Source: Veillonella sp. DNF00869
Lineage (GTDB): Bacteria; Bacillota; Negativicutes; Veillonellales; Veillonellaceae
DNA length: 64,000 nucleotides
NCBI RefSeq assembly: GCF_001553345.1
Contig: NZ_KQ960772.1
Coordinates: 37,765 to 101,764, forward strand
Direction of reading: 5' to 3'
Shown: in pieces, positions 28,149-37,475 of the stretch
Layout of the letters: each line of letters starts with the position of its first letter
How positions within the stretch are numbered: the first letter of the stretch is position 1
Notes under the pieces: model-generated
Told to the model about the DNA's origin: nothing
What the model saw: only the letters and a program-made list of their open reading frames with translations
Database searches by the model: none
Program-made: the position numbers and the translations under genes

Positions 28149-28486
28149 AAAAACCTCCGAAAATAACTACTCCTTATTATAATCTTAATTTATCAGAAAA
28201 GTAAAATCGAAAATAGAAAGTAGGAATAAGGTAGTAAATTAACGGAATTTTGCGGTCAGAGAGCTTTTTGTAATATAATAGATAGATCAATTCATCATAA
28301 AAAAATGACCAATTTTTGACCTAAATTTATGGGTTAAATTTTTTTTGGCAAATAATATGGATTATACGGACAAAATCTATTGATTTTAAATAATAAATAC
28401 CTATAAAAAAACTAAATAATACATAATAAGAGTTTATGATATAATCAATATATATTTTTGTTACTAAATACTATGAGGTACTAACA
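28149..28486. other. AT-rich intergenic, right edge of foreign block
   Basis: No gene seen. It contains the divergent start regions of the YeiH-like gene and exodeoxyribonuclease III and several long A/T runs. The compositional switch back to local style lies somewhere in here. Confidence 0.4.
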
Positions 28487-29242
28487 ATGAAATTAATCTC
28501 TTGGAATGTGAATGGCTTGCGTGCAGCCATGACTAAAGGATTTATGGATGCATTCGATGCATTAGATGCAGATATGTTCTGCTTACAAGAAACAAAATTA
28601 CAACCAGAGCAAATCGAAATGGTCTTGCCGAACCATGAACAATATTGGAATAGTGCAGTGAAAAAAGGCTATAGCGGTACGGCTATTTTCACAAAAGAAA
28701 AGCCAATTTCCGTAGTGAATGGCATTGGCATTGAGGAACATGACCAAGAAGGGCGTGTGATCACGGCGGAATATGAAAAGTTCTACTTAGTTACGTGCTA
28801 TACACCGAATAGCCAACGTGAATTGGCTCGCTTGGAGTACCGCATGGAATGGGAAGTGGCATTCCGTGAGTATTTACTAGCATTAGATGCGAAAAAGCCG
28901 GTAATCCTGTGTGGTGACCTTAACGTAGCCCATCAAGAAATCGACTTAAAAAATCCTAAAGCTAACCGTAAAAATGCTGGTTTCAGTGATGAAGAACGTG
29001 AAAAAATGACAGAACTACTAGCGGCTGGATTTACAGATACATTCCGCTATTTATATCCTGATGCAGTAGATGCTTACAGCTGGTGGTCTTACATGGGCAA
29101 AGCTCGTGAACGAAACGTAGGATGGAGAATTGACTACTTCCTAGTATCCAACAGCATTGCTGATAAAATCCAAGAGGCAAAGATTCATGCGGATATTTTT
29201 GGATCTGACCATTGCCCGGTAGAACTAGTTATCGATTTATAA
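28487..29242 (+). CDS. xth: Exodeoxyribonuclease III (AP endonuclease)
   Basis: 251 residues, complete. Motifs of the ExoIII family in order: SWNVNGLRAA, LQETKLQPEQ, YSGTAIF, CGDLNVAHQEIDL, and the C-terminal RIDYFLVS and GSDHCPVEL. It cleaves abasic sites in base excision repair. GAGGTACTAACA precedes the ATG. Followed after 21 bp by the FetA-like gene. Confidence 0.94.
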   Translation: MKLISWNVNGLRAAMTKGFMDAFDALDADMFCLQETKLQPEQIEMVLPNHEQYWNSAVKKGYSGTAIFTKEKPISVVNGIGIEEHDQEGRVITAEYEKFYLVTCYTPNSQRELARLEYRMEWEVAFREYLLALDAKKPVILCGDLNVAHQEIDLKNPKANRKNAGFSDEEREKMTELLAAGFTDTFRYLYPDAVDAYSWWSYMGKARERNVGWRIDYFLVSNSIADKIQEAKIHADIFGSDHCPVELVIDL

Positions 29243-29263
29243 TGTGTGGGGCGAGCGTATAGG

Positions 29264-29929
29264 ATGTCAGTATTACATTTTGAACATATCTCTTTAGCGA
29301 TTCATGGTCGTCCGATTTTACAAGATATTTCTTTTGAGGTTCAACAAGGTGAAAGTATTACCATTGTAGGTCCTTCTGGGAGCGGTAAGAGTACGATATT
29401 AAAATTGGCAAGTTCCTTGGTATCTCCTACGGAAGGTACGATTTTCTTTCATGGTAGGCCTATCGAAAGCTATGCACCGACAGAGTATCGCCAACGAGTG
29501 GCATACTGTTTCCAGCAACCCTATTTATTTGGACAAACAGTGCGAGGTAATCTAGCCTTTCCTTTTACCATGCGAGGTCGTTCTGTTGACGAAGCAAGAA
29601 TCAAAGACCTATTCGATTTGTTTCATGTAGATCTACAGTTGTTAGAGAAGTCGAATACGGAGTTATCAGGTGGTGAAATGCAGCGAATTTGCTTGATTCG
29701 TAGTGTACTGTTTGCCCCTGAAGTGTTGCTATTAGATGAGGTGACGTCTGCTTTGGACACAGAAAATACGGAGTGGGTAGAACAAGGTCTTATGCAGTTG
29801 CATAAAGAAGGCTTAACCTTGTTACAGGTGACCCATAATCTAGACCAAAGTGTTCGTATGGGGCAACGTCGTATCACTGTGAAAGATGGACATATTGCAG
29901 ATTGTGAGGGGCTACATGGGGAGTTTTAA
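29264..29929 (+). CDS. FetA/YbbL-like ABC transporter ATP-binding protein
   Basis: 221 residues from ATG 29264; a GTG at 29246 would add six unlikely residues. Walker A GPSGSGKST, signature LSGGEMQR, Walker B LLLDEVTSALD, H-loop THN. Paired with a FetB-type permease, which in E. coli forms a putative iron exporter. Ends inside the start region of the next gene. Confidence 0.82.
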   Translation: MSVLHFEHISLAIHGRPILQDISFEVQQGESITIVGPSGSGKSTILKLASSLVSPTEGTIFFHGRPIESYAPTEYRQRVAYCFQQPYLFGQTVRGNLAFPFTMRGRSVDEARIKDLFDLFHVDLQLLEKSNTELSGGEMQRICLIRSVLFAPEVLLLDEVTSALDTENTEWVEQGLMQLHKEGLTLLQVTHNLDQSVRMGQRRITVKDGHIADCEGLHGEF

Positions 29930-30689
29930 TGCCTTATCGAATGAATCCTTACTGATGGCAACAGGACTCATCGTCATGACTGTTATCGTGTCCTATCAAC
30001 AACGGATGCGATTGGAACTAGAAATATTGCACAGCGCCTTACGAGCGGTCGTACAACTTGTAGTCGTAGGCTATCTATTGAATTTCATTTTTGGTGCGGA
30101 CCATCCTTTGTTTACTAGCGGAGTATTGTTGGTGATGTTGATCAGTGCTGCTATCAATGGAGGTAAACGGGGACCGGGCATCAAACATGCCTCCTGGATT
30201 GCAGGTGTCAGCATTGGTATTGGTGCTGTTTTTACGTTAACAGTATTATTGAGTGCTAAGGTCTTGTCCTTTGCACCGTATCAAATGATTCCTGTAGGAG
30301 GCATGGTTATGTCGGGGTCCATGGTGGCAGTAGGATTGTGTTTCCGCCAAATTATAACGAGCTTTAAGCGACGCCAACAAGAGATTCAGATTAAGTTAGC
30401 CTTGGGAGCTACGCCTATGCAGTCCTGTAAAGCCATCTTGCGAGAAGCTCTGATATTTAGCTTAGAACCGACCATCGATAGTGCGAAAACATTGGGCATT
30501 GTGGCCTTGCCAGGGATGATGACAGGTTTAATTTTGGCAGGCATGAGTCCTATGGAGGCCATCAAATACCAGATTATCGTCATTTTCATGACTTTTTCAA
30601 CCGTATCCATTGCCATTGCCATAGCAGGATACTTGAGTTGTCGACAATTTTTTAATACCAAAGAACAGCTGATTCTATCTGATTCGTGA
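29916..30689 (+). CDS. FetB/YbbM-family permease
   Basis: 257 residues from ATG 29916, preceded by GAGGGG; an ATG at 29886 would overlap the ATPase by 44 bp and lacks a site. About seven spans (UPF0014 family): ALRAVVQLVVVGYLL, GGMVMSGSMVAVGLC, and LPGMMTGLILAGMSPMEAI-like C-terminal segment. Family members partner with FetA ATPases in iron/metal homeostasis. The stop codon lies inside the terminator stem. Confidence 0.82.
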   Translation: MGSFNALSNESLLMATGLIVMTVIVSYQQRMRLELEILHSALRAVVQLVVVGYLLNFIFGADHPLFTSGVLLVMLISAAINGGKRGPGIKHASWIAGVSIGIGAVFTLTVLLSAKVLSFAPYQMIPVGGMVMSGSMVAVGLCFRQIITSFKRRQQEIQIKLALGATPMQSCKAILREALIFSLEPTIDSAKTLGIVALPGMMTGLILAGMSPMEAIKYQIIVIFMTFSTVSIAIAIAGYLSCRQFFNTKEQLILSDS

Positions 30690-30704
30690 TAGAATCAGCT
30701 CTTT
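30667..30704 (+). terminator. Terminator overlapping the FetB-like stop
   Basis: AGCTGATTCTATC pairs with GATAGAATCAGCT (13 bp) around an 8-nt loop, then CTTTT. Confidence 0.85.
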
Positions 30705-31108
30705 TGTGTATATGGCCTGTAAAAACATCATAAAAATAATCTAGTCATGAAAAATGGTAATCATAAGAATGTTTTATTTACAATACAAAACGAGTATAAT
30801 TTACAGTAGATACTTCTATTTTCTTATGTATATTGGGCGATATACATGAGGAATTATGAACAACATATACGGTCTTTCATGAATAATTTTAATTATTACA
30901 TATTATTATGAAATATACTTATTTAGAATAAGTATATGAATATGAATGAAGGGCTACTACGTATAATGCATGGTATATGTCGCGCATTTCTATATGAATA
31001 GTGCGTTACTTATAAGATATATATAGAAGGGAGGCCATGTAAGTATTTACATTAACGTCATATGTTAATGTTAGGTTGTGTAGTGAAATATGATGAAGGA
31101 GTAAATCA
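30705..31108 (+). promoter_or_regulatory. Long leader with three palindromes before the iron-type importer
   Basis: No gene. Three perfect inverted repeats: ATGTATAT/ATATACAT (30826-30847), ATATACTTAT/ATAAGTATAT (30913-30937) and ACATTAAC/GTTAATGT (31049-31071). The last lies about 40 bp before the start codon. Stacked palindromes suggest repression, probably by metal or heme status; the regulator is not identifiable from the sites. Confidence 0.5.
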
Positions 31109-32281
31109 ATGACTAAGAAAAAGAATTTCATAGCTTATTTGTCTTCAGTTTTCTTACTAATTGTCAGTCTTGTATTGACTGCATGCGGTGGTCCAAGCGA
31201 TGGTAAAAAGGACGCCGCACAAAGTGGAAAAAATATTGAGATTACTGATGTAACAGGACAAACAGTAACACTTAAGAAACCTGCTGAACGTGTTGTTGTA
31301 CAATGGAGTGCATCCGGTGGGGCTTTCTTAACTATGGCTGCATTAGAAGGGAAAGATGTGGCAAAGACTATTGTTGGGATTGATCCAATGTTATCAAAGT
31401 TCCGTACAGATATGTGGAATCAGTTTAAAAAAGATGTACCTGAATTAGAAAAAATACCTGTAATTGGTACTGTAAATGATAAAACATTTGATACAGAAAA
31501 AGTTATTTCTTTAAATCCAGATGTTATCTTTATTCCTCTTAATATGAAAGATCAATATGAATCTGACTATAAACCTAAACTTGATGCAGCAGGCATCACT
31601 ACGATTTATATTGATTATCATGCTGAGAAATTAGAAAATCATCAAAAATCCATAGAAGCTATTGGTAAAGCCTTAGGAAAAGAAGAACGTGCTGAAGAAA
31701 TTAAATCATTCTATACAGACCGATTAACCAAGGTGCTTGATCGTGTAAAAAATATCAATAAAACGAAACCAACTGTTTACATTGAAGCTGGAAATGAAGG
31801 CCCTGAAACATTTGGTGTATCATACAGCGAAAAAGTAGCTTGGGGCGCCTTAGCTACAAGAGTAGGTGGTGATTTAATTACTAAGGATGTAGTTAAATCT
31901 GCAGAACCAGTAAACCCTGAATTCGTGTTAGATAGAAACCCTGATATTATCATGATTACGGGATCTTACTGGCCAAAGAAAGCAAGTTCTATGCGTTTAG
32001 GTTTTGATACTGACGAAGCTCGTTCACAAGAGCTTTTAAAAGCTTTCACAACAGAACGTAAAGGATGGGATACGTTAAAAGCTGTAACGAATAAAAAAGT
32101 GTTCTCTGCTCACCATGGTTTACCACGTGAAGTGTATGATGTAGCTGTATTCGAATATTTAGCTAAAATATTCTATCCTGAAGAGTTCTCTGATGTAAAC
32201 CCAGAAAATACACTTAAAGAGTTCTATGATAAATTCCTTCCATTCACTTATGGTGGTATTTGGTTCATGCAATTAAAATAA
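31109..32281 (+). CDS. Iron-siderophore/heme-type ABC substrate-binding lipoprotein
   Basis: 390 residues, lipoprotein signal peptide ending LVLTACGG. Periplasmic-binding domain of the FecB/BtuF class: ITDVTGQTVTLKKPAERVVV at the start of the mature fold, VIFIPLN, and the long linking helix around residues 185-215. First gene of a three-gene importer. The ligand cannot be told from sequence; ferric siderophore or heme is most likely given the FecCD-type permease. Confidence 0.85.
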   Translation: MTKKKNFIAYLSSVFLLIVSLVLTACGGPSDGKKDAAQSGKNIEITDVTGQTVTLKKPAERVVVQWSASGGAFLTMAALEGKDVAKTIVGIDPMLSKFRTDMWNQFKKDVPELEKIPVIGTVNDKTFDTEKVISLNPDVIFIPLNMKDQYESDYKPKLDAAGITTIYIDYHAEKLENHQKSIEAIGKALGKEERAEEIKSFYTDRLTKVLDRVKNINKTKPTVYIEAGNEGPETFGVSYSEKVAWGALATRVGGDLITKDVVKSAEPVNPEFVLDRNPDIIMITGSYWPKKASSMRLGFDTDEARSQELLKAFTTERKGWDTLKAVTNKKVFSAHHGLPREVYDVAVFEYLAKIFYPEEFSDVNPENTLKEFYDKFLPFTYGGIWFMQLK

Positions 32282-32296
32282 GAGAGGTCTTCCATA

Positions 32297-33340
32297 GTGA
32301 CAGAAATCAAAAATCAGTACGACTACAAAAAGCAGACTTATTATAAGTCACTATACATTCTTATTGGATTAGTGATTTGTTTAGTTAGTTTTTTGACCGA
32401 CATAGTAGTAGGCCCTGCAAATCTTACTCTTCATGATGTATGGCTTGCATTAATACAATCTCCCGATATTTCCAAGAATGCCTATGTTATCATATGGTCA
32501 TTACGACTTCCAATGGCAATTATGGCATTATTAGTAGGTGCTGCACTAGGAATTGCTGGCGCAGGTATGCAGACTATTTTAGATAACTCATTATCTAGCC
32601 CCTATACATTAGGGATTTCTGCGGGTGCTGGTTTCGGGGCCTCTCTGATGGTAGTTGTAGGCGTGAGTGCACTAGAATTTTTAGGTGTGTTTATGGTTCC
32701 ATTCGGAGCCTTTGTATTTGCGGCGCTCACAAGTTTTATTATCTATTCCATTAATAAAATAAAGAACTTTTCCTCTGAAACCATGATACTAGCGGGGATT
32801 GGAATGATGTTCTTATTTCAAGCCTTACAATCTCTAATGCAATATATGGCATCACCTGAAGCTTTACAAAATATTGTATTTTGGACAATGGGTAGCTTAT
32901 CAAAAGCAAATTGGATTAATATTACTATTGTTTTAGTTGTATTAGTCATTATGCTACCGCTTATGATGAAAGAAGCATGGCATTTGACTGCCTTAAAATT
33001 AGGTGATGAAAAAGCTGCTGGACTAGGTGTAAATGTTGAAAAACTACGAGTAAAAGTGTTTGCTTTTATATCTATTATTACTGCAGTTGCAGTTTCCTTT
33101 GTTGGTACGATTGGATTTATCGGTATCGTAGGTCCACATATTGCACGTATGTTAGTCGGTGAAGATCAACGATTTTTCCTACCTTTATCGGCAGTATGCG
33201 GTATGGCTATCTTATCGCTTGCATCCATTGTAAGTAAAATGCTAGTACCTGGAGCTATGTTTCCAATCGGCATAGTAACTGCTATTATAGGTGTTCCTTT
33301 CTTCTTCTCATTGGTATTATCGAAAAAAAGGAGATTTTAA
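32297..33340 (+). CDS. FecCD-family ABC permease
   Basis: 347 residues from a GTG start (AGAGAGG upstream). About ten spans; landmarks LRLPMAIMALLVGAALGIAGA, DNSLSSPYTLGISAGAGFGA, LGDEKAAGLGVNVEKLR and VGTIGFIGIVGPHIARMLVG. It forms the channel of siderophore/heme/cobalamin importers. Its stop is directly followed by the ATPase start. Confidence 0.9.
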   Translation: MTEIKNQYDYKKQTYYKSLYILIGLVICLVSFLTDIVVGPANLTLHDVWLALIQSPDISKNAYVIIWSLRLPMAIMALLVGAALGIAGAGMQTILDNSLSSPYTLGISAGAGFGASLMVVVGVSALEFLGVFMVPFGAFVFAALTSFIIYSINKIKNFSSETMILAGIGMMFLFQALQSLMQYMASPEALQNIVFWTMGSLSKANWINITIVLVVLVIMLPLMMKEAWHLTALKLGDEKAAGLGVNVEKLRVKVFAFISIITAVAVSFVGTIGFIGIVGPHIARMLVGEDQRFFLPLSAVCGMAILSLASIVSKMLVPGAMFPIGIVTAIIGVPFFFSLVLSKKRRF

Positions 33341-34120
33341 ATGATTGAAGTTCAAAATTTAACATTTGGATATTCTTCTAAAGATGAATCTCAAATTTTG
33401 CGAGGCGTTGACTTTTCAGCTAAAACTGGAAAATTAACAGCTCTTATCGGTACTAATGGAGCAGGTAAATCCACATTATTAAAAGCAATAGTGGGACTTC
33501 TGAAATATAATGGAAATATTCTTATTAATGGAAATCCTACAACTCATTATTCGAATAAAGAATTCACTAATATGGTGAGCTATTTATCTCAAGATAATGA
33601 TTGCAAGGTGAACTTAACTGTTTTTGAAGTAGTTATGTTGGGTCGCATGGGATCTATGTCTTTTAAGGTAAAAGATAGCGATATTGCGGCTACCAATGAA
33701 ATTTTAGATCGACTGAATTTACAGAAGTTTGCTTCTAGAAATATAACAGAACTAAGTGGAGGGCAACGCCAACTTGTATTTATGGCACAAGCTTTAGTTA
33801 AAGAGCCACAAATTCTTATCCTAGATGAACCTACAAGTGCCCTTGACTTACACAAACAGTTCGATTTATTGACATTACTAAAAAATCTAACGGAAGAACA
33901 TGGTTTTACTACATTAGTTACTTTGCATCATCTTGACCTAGCAGCAGCATTTGCTGATGAAATTATTGTTTTAAAAGAAGGTCGGGTGTATGCACAAGGC
34001 GCGCCTATAGACATTTTTACTGAGTCAATGATGGAAGATGTATACCAAGTTAAAACGAAGATTTACGTGGATAATAAAGGTTTTCCTCATGTAATACCTT
34101 TAGAAGCAATAAATTCATAA
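33341..34120 (+). CDS. FepC-like ABC transporter ATP-binding protein
   Basis: 259 residues. Walker A GTNGAGKST, signature LSGGQRQL, Walker B ILILDEPTSALD, H-loop LHH. The last gene of the importer; no spacer after the permease stop and AAGGAGA as ribosome site. Confidence 0.9.
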   Translation: MIEVQNLTFGYSSKDESQILRGVDFSAKTGKLTALIGTNGAGKSTLLKAIVGLLKYNGNILINGNPTTHYSNKEFTNMVSYLSQDNDCKVNLTVFEVVMLGRMGSMSFKVKDSDIAATNEILDRLNLQKFASRNITELSGGQRQLVFMAQALVKEPQILILDEPTSALDLHKQFDLLTLLKNLTEEHGFTTLVTLHHLDLAAAFADEIIVLKEGRVYAQGAPIDIFTESMMEDVYQVKTKIYVDNKGFPHVIPLEAINS

Positions 34121-34245
34121 TACAGAATAACCGCTTTTTCTAGTGTATGTAAAATGATATTGCATAATTTATAGTAATTTAATAGGAAATATGCTACTAT
34201 AAGGGTAGATACTTACTATTATTATAAGTAAAACGAGGTGGTATT

Positions 34246-35502
34246 ATGGCAAATTACAACCCTTATGAAAATATGCTGCAAACATTAGACTTAGCAGCGG
34301 ACACATTGGGTATTACACGCAATGACTATGAAGTGTTGCGTCACCCTGAACGTGAAATGAACGTGGCTATTCCAGTACAAATGGATGATGGACATGTGGA
34401 AGTATTTACTGGCTACCGCTGCCAACATAGCTCCGTTCTTGGCGCATCTAAAGGTGGTCTTCGCTTTCATCCAGATGCAGATGAAAATGAAGTGCGCGCT
34501 TTAGGTGCGTGGATGACCATCAAAAATGCGATTGCTCATTTACCATATGGTGGTGGCAAAGGCGGCATCAAGGTAGATCCGAAAAAACTAAGTGCAAGAG
34601 AGTTGGAACGTTTAACACGTGGTTTCGTTCGTAAAATTGCTCCTATCATTGGAGTAGAACGAGATGTGCCAGCTCCTGATGTGAACACAAATCCGCAAAT
34701 CATGTCTTGGATTGTCGATGAGTACAGTGCGTTAACTGGTCAATGGACACCAGGGATCGTAACAGGTAAACCATTAGCCATCGGTGGTTCTTTAGGTCGT
34801 AATGAAGCAACAGGTCGTGGCTGTATGTTTACATTACTTTCCTACTTGGAAAAACAAGGTAAATCTATTAAAGATTTGACGATTGCTGTACAAGGTTTTG
34901 GTAATGTAGGATCTGTTGGTGCTTTATTGATGCATCGTGAAGGTGCTAAAATCGTTGCCATCGGTGATGTACATGGATCTCTGTACAATGCAAACGGCAT
35001 CGATGTAGAAAAAGCTTACGAATATGCAAATTCTCATGGCCGTTCTTTAGAAGGCTACGAAGAGCCAGGTATGACACGAATCCCTAATCCAGATTTATTG
35101 TTATTGGACGTAGACGTGCTATACTTAGCGGCCTTAGAAAACCAAGTGAACGAAGCCAATATGAAAGATGTAAAAGCGAAATTAATCTTGGAAGGTGCTA
35201 ACGGACCATTAACGAAAGATGCAGACTTATACTTCTTTGAAAAAGGTATTCCTGTATTGCCAGATGTATTAGCGAATGGTGGTGGCGTGGTGGTATCCTA
35301 TTATGAATGGGTACAAAATAAAGCTGGCTTCTACTGGTCTGAGGAAGAAGTAAACGAAAAATTAGCGAAGAATATGAAGAAAAGCTTTGAAGAAGTATGG
35401 GCTATGCAAGAAGAATTTAAAGTATACCCAAGGCTGGCTGCGTACATGGTGGCATTGCGTCGTTTAGTAGAAGCATTAAAAATTAAAGGATATAACGGTT
35501 AA
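34246..35502 (+). CDS. Glu/Leu/Phe/Val dehydrogenase (glutamate dehydrogenase)
   Basis: 418 residues. Active-site region LPYGGGKGGIKVDP carries the catalytic lysine; GRGCMFTLLSYL and VQGFGNVGSVGALL form the NAD-binding fold; DVLANGGGVVVSYYEW is a C-terminal landmark. Length fits the hexameric ~420-residue catabolic (GudB/RocG) type. It interconverts glutamate and 2-oxoglutarate. CGAGGTGG precedes the ATG. Confidence 0.93.
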   Translation: MANYNPYENMLQTLDLAADTLGITRNDYEVLRHPEREMNVAIPVQMDDGHVEVFTGYRCQHSSVLGASKGGLRFHPDADENEVRALGAWMTIKNAIAHLPYGGGKGGIKVDPKKLSARELERLTRGFVRKIAPIIGVERDVPAPDVNTNPQIMSWIVDEYSALTGQWTPGIVTGKPLAIGGSLGRNEATGRGCMFTLLSYLEKQGKSIKDLTIAVQGFGNVGSVGALLMHREGAKIVAIGDVHGSLYNANGIDVEKAYEYANSHGRSLEGYEEPGMTRIPNPDLLLLDVDVLYLAALENQVNEANMKDVKAKLILEGANGPLTKDADLYFFEKGIPVLPDVLANGGGVVVSYYEWVQNKAGFYWSEEEVNEKLAKNMKKSFEEVWAMQEEFKVYPRLAAYMVALRRLVEALKIKGYNG

Positions 35503-35614
35503 TATATCTGCCCTATCTGCTCATCTTAGATGATGTAATACTTACTAGAGAGCTAGATGTTGTTATCATAACTAGATAGTCAGATGGAAACATAGATTGT
35601 AACGGTATATGAGA

Positions 35615-35660
35615 AAAGGAACTATACAAGATCGAATGATCTTTGCATAGTTCCTTTTTT
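35615..35660 (+). terminator. Terminator after glutamate dehydrogenase
   Basis: AGGAACTAT/ATAGTTCCT outer stem extended by GATC-type inner pairs and followed by T6. Lies about 115 bp after the stop. Confidence 0.8.
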
Positions 35661-35690
35661 GTGCTTTGTATAGGTTTTACTAAAGAAGAA

Positions 35691-35725
35691 AGGTCCTCCG
35701 TCTATTTTACAATAGACGGGGACCT
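35691..35725 (-). terminator. Terminator of pyrFE
   Basis: AGGTCC/GGACCT and CCGTCTATT/AATAGACGG stems separated by one bulged base, with a TTAC loop. The minus direction runs into a T-rich stretch. Confidence 0.75.
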
Positions 35726-35746
35726 ATTTAGGTATATATAAGAGTT

Positions 35747-36334
35747 TTATTTAATATGTTTACTACCACGTTCTGTCATCGGTGTGCCATTTTGGCAAAG
35801 TGGGCATGCATCAGCTTCAAATGTTGGTACTGTTAAGTTCAACAAGGCTTGTACTTTTTCTTTTGGCACACCAAAGTCTGCTTTACCACCGCTGCGGTTT
35901 ACAAGAAGGCCTACGCCAACGATTTCACCGCCAGCTTCGTTTACAACATCTACTACTTCACGAACGGATCCGCCTGTGGTTACGATGTCTTCTACGATAA
36001 GAACACGTTGTCCTTTTTCAATGCGGAAACCACGACGCAATGTCATTTTACCTTTTTCTCGTTCTGTAAAGATAGCACGAGTGCCTAAGGCTTTACCTAC
36101 TTCGTGAGCCAATAAGATGCCACCAGTCATAGGTCCGATCACAAGCTCTACATTTTGATTTTCAAAACGACGAGCTAACTCTTGGCATAATTGTTCTGTA
36201 TATTTTGGATGAGATAAGACGTTAAATTTTTCTACATACATAGGGCTGTGAAGGCCAGATGTTAGCAAGAAATGTCCTTCTAAAATAGCTTGTGTGTCGA
36301 TCAATAATTGTTTTACATTCTCTTCTGTCATCAT
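35747..36334 (-). CDS. pyrE: Orotate phosphoribosyltransferase
   Basis: 195 residues. PRPP-binding motif RVLIVEDIVTTGGS and LTSGLHSPMYVEKF near the N-terminus. A CPLC motif near the C-terminus is typical of the thermophile/Firmicutes-type PyrE group. It makes OMP from orotate. Starts 2 bp after pyrF, so the two last steps of UMP synthesis are co-transcribed. Confidence 0.95.
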   Translation of the reverse strand: MMTEENVKQLLIDTQAILEGHFLLTSGLHSPMYVEKFNVLSHPKYTEQLCQELARRFENQNVELVIGPMTGGILLAHEVGKALGTRAIFTEREKGKMTLRRGFRIEKGQRVLIVEDIVTTGGSVREVVDVVNEAGGEIVGVGLLVNRSGGKADFGVPKEKVQALLNLTVPTFEADACPLCQNGTPMTERGSKHIK

Positions 36335-36336
36335 TT

Positions 36337-37050
36337 TTAAACTGTCTCCATTTCCTCAACAATTAAACGAACTGCTTCTTGTGGATTTTCTGCTTGTGTA
36401 ATTGGTCGTCCTACCACAATGCGAGAGGCCCCATCTTGTAAAGCGCTACTAGGGGTAGCAATACGTTTTTGGTCGTTAGTAGCGGCAAACGATGGACGGA
36501 TACCTGGTGTGACGATTAAGAAATCTTCTCCGCAGGCTTCACGAATTAGTTTCGCTTCTAATGGGGAAGCCACAACGCCATCTACACCAGCCTCTTTAGC
36601 TAGTTTAGCTAGTTTTACTACATGGTCTGAAATTGGTAAAGAACCACCAATAGCGGACCAGTTTTCATCATCAAAGCTGGTTAGCGCTGTAATCGCCAAT
36701 AGTTTAGGACGCTCAATGCCTAGTTCAGCAGCTTGTTCTTTGGCGGCGTTCATAGCCGCTTCCATCATCACTTTGCCACCTTGACTGTGGATAGTGATTA
36801 ATTTTGCTCCCAAACGAGTTAATGATTTAATACCATGGGCTACCGTATTTGGAATATCATGTAACTTCAAGTCAAGAAATACGGATTTATTGTGGTCCCG
36901 TAAAAATGCTACAGTTTGTTCACCTGCTGCATAAAATAATTCCATACCAACTTTATAATAGCTGACGGAATCGCCTAAGGATGTTACGATGGATTTCATC
37001 TCCTCTAGTGAGGACACATCTAAGGCTACAATTAAACGATCATCTGCCAT
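36337..37050 (-). CDS. pyrF: Orotidine 5'-phosphate decarboxylase
   Basis: 237 residues. Active-site DLKLHDIPNTV (Asp-Lys-x-x-Asp array), VGMELFYAAG and VVGRPITQAENP phosphate-binding loop. Converts OMP to UMP. AGGAGG precedes the ATG; first gene of the minus-strand pair. Confidence 0.95.
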   Translation of the reverse strand: MADDRLIVALDVSSLEEMKSIVTSLGDSVSYYKVGMELFYAAGEQTVAFLRDHNKSVFLDLKLHDIPNTVAHGIKSLTRLGAKLITIHSQGGKVMMEAAMNAAKEQAAELGIERPKLLAITALTSFDDENWSAIGGSLPISDHVVKLAKLAKEAGVDGVVASPLEAKLIREACGEDFLIVTPGIRPSFAATNDQKRIATPSSALQDGASRIVVGRPITQAENPQEAVRLIVEEMETV

Positions 37051-37193
37051 AGGAACCTCCTTGTTTCACAAATCGTACTATTATTTCATAGTTTATAGTG
37101 AAAGTCAAGAACTTTATATATTCGTTGAAATTTAAATGACTATAATTTATAATGAAACTACAATTGGATACGTATTTGATAGGAGATGAAACT

Positions 37194-37463
37194 ATGAAAT
37201 TAGTTGTGACAGTGGTAGGGCAAGACAGAGTAGGTATTATTGCGGGAGTGACTCGTGTGTTAGCGGACAATGAAGTAAATGTAGTATCCATTAACCAAAC
37301 TATTTTGGATGGTATCTTTAATATGATCATGATGTGTGAGGTCAGTGACTCCGCTGATTTAAGTGGTATCCAAAAAGCGTTAGCAGCAGAAGGAGAACGA
37401 TTAGGGGTTCAAATTTTAGCGCAAAATGCAGCCATCTTTTTAAGCATGCATCGTGTGGGATAA
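37194..37463 (+). CDS. ACT domain protein (UPF0237)
   Basis: 89 residues from ATG 37194, after AGGAGATGAAACT; an upstream in-frame ATG (37152) lacks a site. A single ACT domain: VVTVVGQDRVGIIAGVTRVLADN followed by VNVVSINQTILDG (together over the first 45 residues). Likely an amino-acid or small-ligand sensor. It lies 12 bp before the UPF0210 gene, a pairing conserved in many bacteria, so the two proteins probably act together. Confidence 0.88.
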   Translation: MKLVVTVVGQDRVGIIAGVTRVLADNEVNVVSINQTILDGIFNMIMMCEVSDSADLSGIQKALAAEGERLGVQILAQNAAIFLSMHRVG

Positions 37464-37475
37464 GCGAGGGTACCT

